Shown piece after piece: positions 59,765-64,000 of a DNA stretch of 64,000 nucleotides. Made by a program: the position numbers and the translations under genes. The notes below the pieces were generated by a model that saw only the letters and a program-made list of their open reading frames with translations, was not told the DNA's origin and did no database searches. The DNA is from Janthinobacterium violaceinigrum. Its GTDB lineage: Bacteria > Pseudomonadota > Gammaproteobacteria > Burkholderiales > Burkholderiaceae_D. The stretch spans positions 1-64,000 of the forward strand of contig NZ_WFLI01000017.1 of NCBI RefSeq assembly GCF_009208555.1, read 5' to 3'. How positions within the stretch are numbered: position 1 is the first letter of the stretch; each line of letters starts with the position of its first letter.

Positions 59765-60682
59765 TTACGTGAGCGTGGCCGGCGGCGGTGTCGCCGCCGG
59801 CCCGTAGCGTTCCAGCATGAAGTCGATGAAGGTCGTCAGCTTCGGCGTGGGCTGGCGGTCGCGCGGATACAGCAGGTGCATCAGGCGCGGCGCCGGCACG
59901 TAATCGCGCAGCAGCGGCACCAGCCGTCCCGCCGCGATATCGTCGGCCAGCAGAATTTCCGCCTGCATCACGATGCCGAAACCGTGCAGGGCCGCCATGC
60001 GCAGCGCCTGCCCATTGTTCGAACGGAAGCGGCTCTCGACCGCGGCGCCATCGTGGCGCGCTTCCTTGCCGCTCAGGCGCCAGCGCATGTGGCGCGACCA
60101 CTGCATGAAATCCACGCATTCGTGCCGTGCCAGATCGTCGGGCGTGCGCGGCGTGCCGTGTTTCGCCAGATAGTCGGGCGAGGCGCAGATGACCATCGCA
60201 TAGTGCTGCAGGGGCCGCGCCACCATGCCGGAATCCTCGAGCGCGCCGATGCGGATGGCCGCATCGAATCCTTCTTCCACCAGGTCCACCATCCTGTCAT
60301 TCAGATTGAGCTCCAGGCTCACGTCCGGGTAGGCCGCCAGGTATTCGGCCATCAGCGGCGCGATGCGTTCGCTGCCGAAGGACACGGGCGCCGTGATTTT
60401 CAGCTTGCCGCGCGGCGTGGCCCGCATCGCTTCCGCGCCCGTTTCGGCGGCCGCGATCTGCGCCAGGATCTGGCGGCATTGTTCCACATACTGCTGGCCG
60501 ATTTCCGTCAGGCTCTGCCGGCGCGTGGTGCGCGCCAGCAAGCGCGTGCCCAGCCGCTCTTCCAGCTGCCGGATGTGCTTGCCTACCATCACGGGCGAGA
60601 TGCGGAAGGTTTCGGCGGCGGCCGTAAAACTGCCCTGGTCGACGACGGAGACGAAGATTTCCATGCTGCGCAATTTATCCAT
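59765..60682 (-). CDS. LysR-type transcriptional regulator
   Basis: 305 residues starting MDKLRSMEIFVSVVDQGSFT. Helix-turn-helix AAAETFRISPVMVGKHIRQLEERLG; effector domain KLKITAPVSFGSERIAPLMAE onward. It belongs to the CrgA-like branch. It is divergent from the SDR gene 112 bases away and probably regulates it. It converges with the efflux operon, leaving only eight bases between stops. Confidence 0.9.
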   Translation of the reverse strand: MDKLRSMEIFVSVVDQGSFTAAAETFRISPVMVGKHIRQLEERLGTRLLARTTRRQSLTEIGQQYVEQCRQILAQIAAAETGAEAMRATPRGKLKITAPVSFGSERIAPLMAEYLAAYPDVSLELNLNDRMVDLVEEGFDAAIRIGALEDSGMVARPLQHYAMVICASPDYLAKHGTPRTPDDLARHECVDFMQWSRHMRWRLSGKEARHDGAAVESRFRSNNGQALRMAALHGFGIVMQAEILLADDIAAGRLVPLLRDYVPAPRLMHLLYPRDRQPTPKLTTFIDFMLERYGPAATPPPATLT

Positions 60683-60794
60683 ACGCCTCGATTGCAAATT
60701 GTGGGTTAGTAATCTTGTAAATTCTAGCGTATTTATTCCTTTTTGGAAGCGGCGCATACTGGCTCCATCGTTCAACCCCAGACAAGGAAGCAGC

Positions 60795-61394
60795 ATGAAA
60801 ATCGTCATCATCGGCGCCAGCGGCACCATCGGCACGGCCGTCGCCGCACAACTGGCGCAGCGCCATGAAATCATCGCAGTGGGCAGCCGCAGCGGCACGC
60901 ACCAGGCCGACATGGGCGACATCGCGCAAGTGCGGGCCCTGTTCAAACGCATCGGCAAGGTCGACGCCGTCGTCGTCACGGCCGGCAAGCTGCATTTCGG
61001 CCCCCTGGCGGAATTTACTCCTGAGCAATTCCAGCTGGGCCTGGACAGCAAGCTGATGGGCCAGGTCAACGTGGCGCTGGTGGCGCAGGAATACCTGAAC
61101 GACGGTGGCTCGATCACCCTCACCAGCGGCATCGTGGCCGAACAGCCCATCCGCTTCGGCGCGGCCGCCAGCATGACGAATGCGGCCGTGGAAGGCTTCG
61201 TGCGGGGCGCCGCCATCGAGTTGCAGCGCGGCGTGCGCATCAATGTCGTCAGCCCCACGGTGCTGGAAGAGTCGCTGGAGTCGTATGGCCCGTTCTTCTA
61301 CGGCTTCGAACCGGCCGCCGCCAGCCGCGTGGCGCTCGCTTACAGCCGCAGCGTGGAAGGGGCGCAGACGGGGCAGGTGTACAGGGTCTGGTAA
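60795..61394 (+). CDS. Short-chain dehydrogenase-like protein lacking the YxxxK pair
   Basis: 199 residues. The nucleotide loop IVIIGASGTIGTAVAAQL, VDAVVVTAGKLHFGPLAEF and LTLTSGIV-like SITLTSGIVAEQPIRFG show an SDR fold. The catalytic Tyr-x3-Lys is absent: the segment reads AASMTNAAVEGFVRGAAIEL, with Ala and Asn in those places. INVVSPTVLEESLE is the C-terminal family motif. Activity may use another residue or none. Divergent from a LysR regulator; AAGGAAG precedes the start. Confidence 0.85.
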   Translation: MKIVIIGASGTIGTAVAAQLAQRHEIIAVGSRSGTHQADMGDIAQVRALFKRIGKVDAVVVTAGKLHFGPLAEFTPEQFQLGLDSKLMGQVNVALVAQEYLNDGGSITLTSGIVAEQPIRFGAAASMTNAAVEGFVRGAAIELQRGVRINVVSPTVLEESLESYGPFFYGFEPAAASRVALAYSRSVEGAQTGQVYRVW

Positions 61395-61505
61395 GCCGCT
61401 TGCCATGCCATGGGGCAGGTGGGACAATCGCAGGCTGAACAAGGAAGCGGCCGCGCCGTGATGGTGCGGGGCGCTTGCTTGCTGTGAACCATACACCGAG
61501 GCCCC

Positions 61506-63230
61506 ATGAAAAACATCCTGATTCCCCTGCTGATGGCTGCCGCCGTCGGCAGCGCCTGCGCCGCGCCGCAAGCGGCAACACCGGCCACCGCCGCGCAACT
61601 GACGGCCATGAGCGCCCGTTACGCGCCCGTCGAGCTGACTGCCGACACCTCCCACCTGTCCGCAGGCGACCGCCAGGCCATCGCCAAGCTGGTCGAAGCG
61701 GCCAAGCTGGTCGACGTGCTGCAGCTGCGCCAGCGCTGGTCCGGCAATGAAGCCCTGTGGGCCGCCCTGAAGAAGGACAAATCAACGCTGGGCCAGGCCC
61801 GCCTGAATTATTTCTGGATCAACAAGGGCCCATGGTCCGTGCTCGATGCCCACGCCTCGTTCATGCCGGCCAGCTATGCAGGCATCGCCATTCCCGCGCA
61901 CAAGCCGGAAGCGGGCAATTTCTATCCGCAGGGCGCCACCAAGGCCGGCCTGGAAACGTGGATGAATGGCCTGTCGGCGGACGACAAGCAGCAGGCGCAA
62001 TGGTTCTTCACGACCATCCGCGCGGGCAAGGATGGCAAGTACCAGACCGTCAAGTATTCGGACGAGTACAAGGTGGAACTGAAGCAATTGGCGAAACTGC
62101 TCGACGAGGCGGCCGCCGCCACGGACAATGCGTCCCTGAAGAAATTCCTGACCCTGCGCGCCAAGGCTTTCCTCGACAACGACTACCTGCCGTCCGACTT
62201 CGCCTGGATGGACCTCGACTCGCCCGTCGACATCACCATCGGCCCGTACGAAACGTATAACGACGAGCTGTTCGGCTACAAGGCCGCGTTCGAGGCGTAT
62301 GTGAACATCCGCGACCAGGCGGAAACGCAGAAGCTGAACTTCTTCGCCAAGCACATGCAGGAGCTGGAAGACAACCTGCCGCTCGATGCCCAGTACCGCA
62401 ACCCGAAAGTGGGCGCGCTGGCGCCGATGGTGGTGGTCAACCAGGTGTATGGCGCGGGCGACGGCAACATGGCCGTGCAGACGGCCGCCTACAACTTGCC
62501 GAACGACGAGCGCATCATCAGCGCGCGCGGTTCGAAGCGCGTGATGCTGAAAAACGTGCAGGAAGCCAAGTTCAAGGCTACCCTGACGCCGATCTCGAAA
62601 CTGGTGCTCACGCCCGAGGCGCAGCAGGACGTGGATTTCAATTCCTTCTTCACGCACATCCTCGCGCATGAAATCATGCACGGCCTGGGCCCGCATGCCA
62701 CCGTCATCGACGGCAAGCCCTCGACGCCGCGCCAGGACTTGAAGGAAGCGTATTCGACCATCGAAGAAGCCAAGGCCGACATCACGGGCCTATACGCGCT
62801 GCGCTACATGATGGACAAGGGCCAGCTCAACGACACCCTGGGCCAGGGCGACGTGGCCGAGCGCAAGCTGTACAACACCTTCCTTGCCTCCGGTTTCCGC
62901 ACCCTGCATTTCGGCCTGACGGATTCGCATGCGCGCGGCATGGCCATCCAGATGAATTACATCCTCGACAAGGGCGGTTTTGTCTCGCTGGGCGACGGCA
63001 AGTTTGGCGTCGATTTCGGCAAGATCAAGCAAGCCGTGATCGATCTGGACCGTGAATTCCTGACCATCGAAGCGACGGGCGACTACGCGCGCGCGAAAGC
63101 GCTGATGACCAAGTACGTGGTCATCCGTCCTGACGTGCAGGTGGCGCTCGACAAGATGAAGGCCGTGCCGAACGATATCCGCCCGGCATTTGTCACGGCG
63201 CGCGCGCTGGACCAGGCGGCGAAGAAATAA
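61506..63230 (+). CDS. Exported zinc peptidase related to dipeptidyl-peptidase III (M49-like)
   Basis: 574 residues. Signal peptide MKNILIPLLMAAAVGSACA. The zinc site is AHEIMHGLGPHATV (HExxH), followed 40-50 residues later by STIEEAKADITGLYALRYMM (EExxAD), and DLDSPVDITIGPYETYNDELFGYKA is a conserved M49-like block. Classical M49 enzymes have HExxGH with one extra residue, so this is the shorter bacterial form. It probably cleaves peptides in the periplasm. A terminator follows at 63258-63285. Confidence 0.82.
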   Translation: MKNILIPLLMAAAVGSACAAPQAATPATAAQLTAMSARYAPVELTADTSHLSAGDRQAIAKLVEAAKLVDVLQLRQRWSGNEALWAALKKDKSTLGQARLNYFWINKGPWSVLDAHASFMPASYAGIAIPAHKPEAGNFYPQGATKAGLETWMNGLSADDKQQAQWFFTTIRAGKDGKYQTVKYSDEYKVELKQLAKLLDEAAAATDNASLKKFLTLRAKAFLDNDYLPSDFAWMDLDSPVDITIGPYETYNDELFGYKAAFEAYVNIRDQAETQKLNFFAKHMQELEDNLPLDAQYRNPKVGALAPMVVVNQVYGAGDGNMAVQTAAYNLPNDERIISARGSKRVMLKNVQEAKFKATLTPISKLVLTPEAQQDVDFNSFFTHILAHEIMHGLGPHATVIDGKPSTPRQDLKEAYSTIEEAKADITGLYALRYMMDKGQLNDTLGQGDVAERKLYNTFLASGFRTLHFGLTDSHARGMAIQMNYILDKGGFVSLGDGKFGVDFGKIKQAVIDLDREFLTIEATGDYARAKALMTKYVVIRPDVQVALDKMKAVPNDIRPAFVTARALDQAAKK

Positions 63231-63257
63231 CTGCCTTGCTGGCTATTGTCAGTGTGA

Positions 63258-63285
63258 AAAGCCGGTGCTTGCACCGGTTTTTTTT
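63258..63285 (+). terminator. Rho-independent terminator of the M49-like gene
   Basis: CCGGTG-CTTG-CACCGG with AAAAG before it and eight T residues after it, 27 bases past the stop. Confidence 0.9.
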
Positions 63286-63386
63286 CGCCTTTTTTTCTGA
63301 AAAGTTGCCAGTTTTTCCTTGCGGAAATATCTTCGCCGCTTACTCTGCAATGGTTGCCTTCCGCTTTCCTTTAGCCCGCCGATCCC

Positions 63387-64000
63387 ATGCCGAATCGCCT
63401 CTTGCTGATGAGTTTGCTCATCGCTCTCTCTCCCTTGCCCGCCGTGGGCGCCGCCAGGCTCACGGATCTGGAAAACCGCTGGCTGCAGGCGGGCCAGCCC
63501 GTCATCGCGTTTGCGCGCGCGCAAGGTTTGCCCATCGATATCATCGTGCAGCCGCAGGACGCGCCCGGCGCCGTGCCGCTGGCGCTCGGTTACGAAGCGG
63601 GGCGCTGCAAGCTGGTGCTGTCGCTGCGCGGCAATGCGCAGGCGGAGGGGATCTTGCAAGAGGTCTTGCCTGCGCGCCAGGGCGTGATGATGGAAGCGAT
63701 GATGGCGCACGAGATCGGCCATTGCCAGCGCTATGCGCAGGGCGACTGGCATGCCTTGCCACGGGGCTTTGTCGAGCCGCCCAGCATGCAGCGTGGCAAG
63801 CAGGCACAGCTGGCGCAGGAGCTGCGCGAGACGCGCCGCGAAGAGGCGTATGCGGACCTGGTGGCCCTGGCCTGGATGCATGGGCGCCACCCCGGGCAGT
63901 ACCAGGAGGTGCTGGCCTGGATGCGCGGCGTGCGCGCCGGCGGCGACAGCGCGGGCGCTTCGCACGCCACGCAGGCATGGCTGGCGCTGGCCGATGGCGA
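63387..64000 (+). CDS. Exported HExxH zinc-protease-like protein (partial, cut by window end)
   Basis: 204 codons in frame up to the window end. Signal peptide MPNRLLLMSLLIALSPLPAV ends near GAA. MMEAMMAHEIGHCQRYAQGD (residues about 103-122) has a zincin HExxH, and RETRREEAYADLVALAWMHG supplies the downstream EExxAD that usually gives the third ligand. It is a gluzincin-like putative peptidase of unknown family. No good ribosome site is seen before ATG 63387. It follows another exported gluzincin gene. Confidence 0.7.
   Translation, partial: MPNRLLLMSLLIALSPLPAVGAARLTDLENRWLQAGQPVIAFARAQGLPIDIIVQPQDAPGAVPLALGYEAGRCKLVLSLRGNAQAEGILQEVLPARQGVMMEAMMAHEIGHCQRYAQGDWHALPRGFVEPPSMQRGKQAQLAQELRETRREEAYADLVALAWMHGRHPGQYQEVLAWMRGVRAGGDSAGASHATQAWLALADG

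Overview
The window is high-GC DNA, densely coding on both strands, from a betaproteobacterium. It most resembles Oxalobacteraceae such as Janthinobacterium, Duganella or Massilia. The evidence is the phasin, the DNA polymerase III chi subunit next to a DUF2486-type protein, a pyruvate dehydrogenase operon whose E3 carries its own lipoyl domain, a 6S RNA directly after zapA, and the overall protein similarity. The genus is an inference. I see no rRNA, tRNA, CRISPR array, phage or insertion sequence, so this looks like ordinary chromosome with a few accessory islands.

Layout. 1-8.7 kb: partial phasin, cytosine deaminase, two GNAT acetyltransferases, xylulokinase, a chemoreceptor, and a GGDEF-EAL protein with a ruined EAL site. 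8.7-22.7 kb: an iron-acquisition island with three TonB-dependent siderophore receptors, two FecI/FecR sigma and anti-sigma pairs, a DUF4198/DUF3649/PepSY/DUF3325 membrane operon, and four Fur boxes. 22.8-29.8 kb: phosphoglucomutase, a POT peptide transporter, a GNAT, a small anchored protein, and groES-groEL under CIRCE control. 30-40.7 kb: a secreted two-repeat protein, a zapB-like gene and zapA, 6S RNA, an EVE protein, a diguanylate cyclase, lgt, a LysR regulator divergent from ilvD, a small cytochrome c, and an epimerase divergent from a second LysR. 40.7-46 kb: a branched-chain amino-acid binding protein, DUF2486, holC, an M3 oligopeptidase and folD. 46.5-53.2 kb: aceE-aceF-lpdA plus a duplicated lpdA tail. 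53.4-64 kb: a degenerate metallophosphoesterase-like protein, a TetR-controlled EmrA-EmrB-outer-membrane-factor efflux operon, a LysR/SDR divergent pair, and two adjacent exported zinc-peptidase-like proteins, the last cut by the window end.

How the genes work together. Fur boxes sit before both sigma genes and before two of the receptors, so iron limitation should switch on the whole island. The two receptors that carry an N-terminal STN signalling domain are exactly the two that neighbour a FecI/FecR pair, which fits cell-surface signalling. The third receptor lacks STN and leads the operon with the PepSY protein, a candidate inner-membrane siderophore-iron reductase. No siderophore synthesis genes are visible, so the substrates may be foreign siderophores.

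Most unusual items: the GGDEF-EAL protein whose EAL catalytic residues are almost all replaced while the GGDEF and I-site are intact; two families of roughly 100-bp palindromic intergenic repeats, one of them duplicated in perfect tandem; the degenerate metallophosphoesterase-like protein; and the echo of the lpdA 3' end with a second terminator. I did not find a clearly new multi-gene system.
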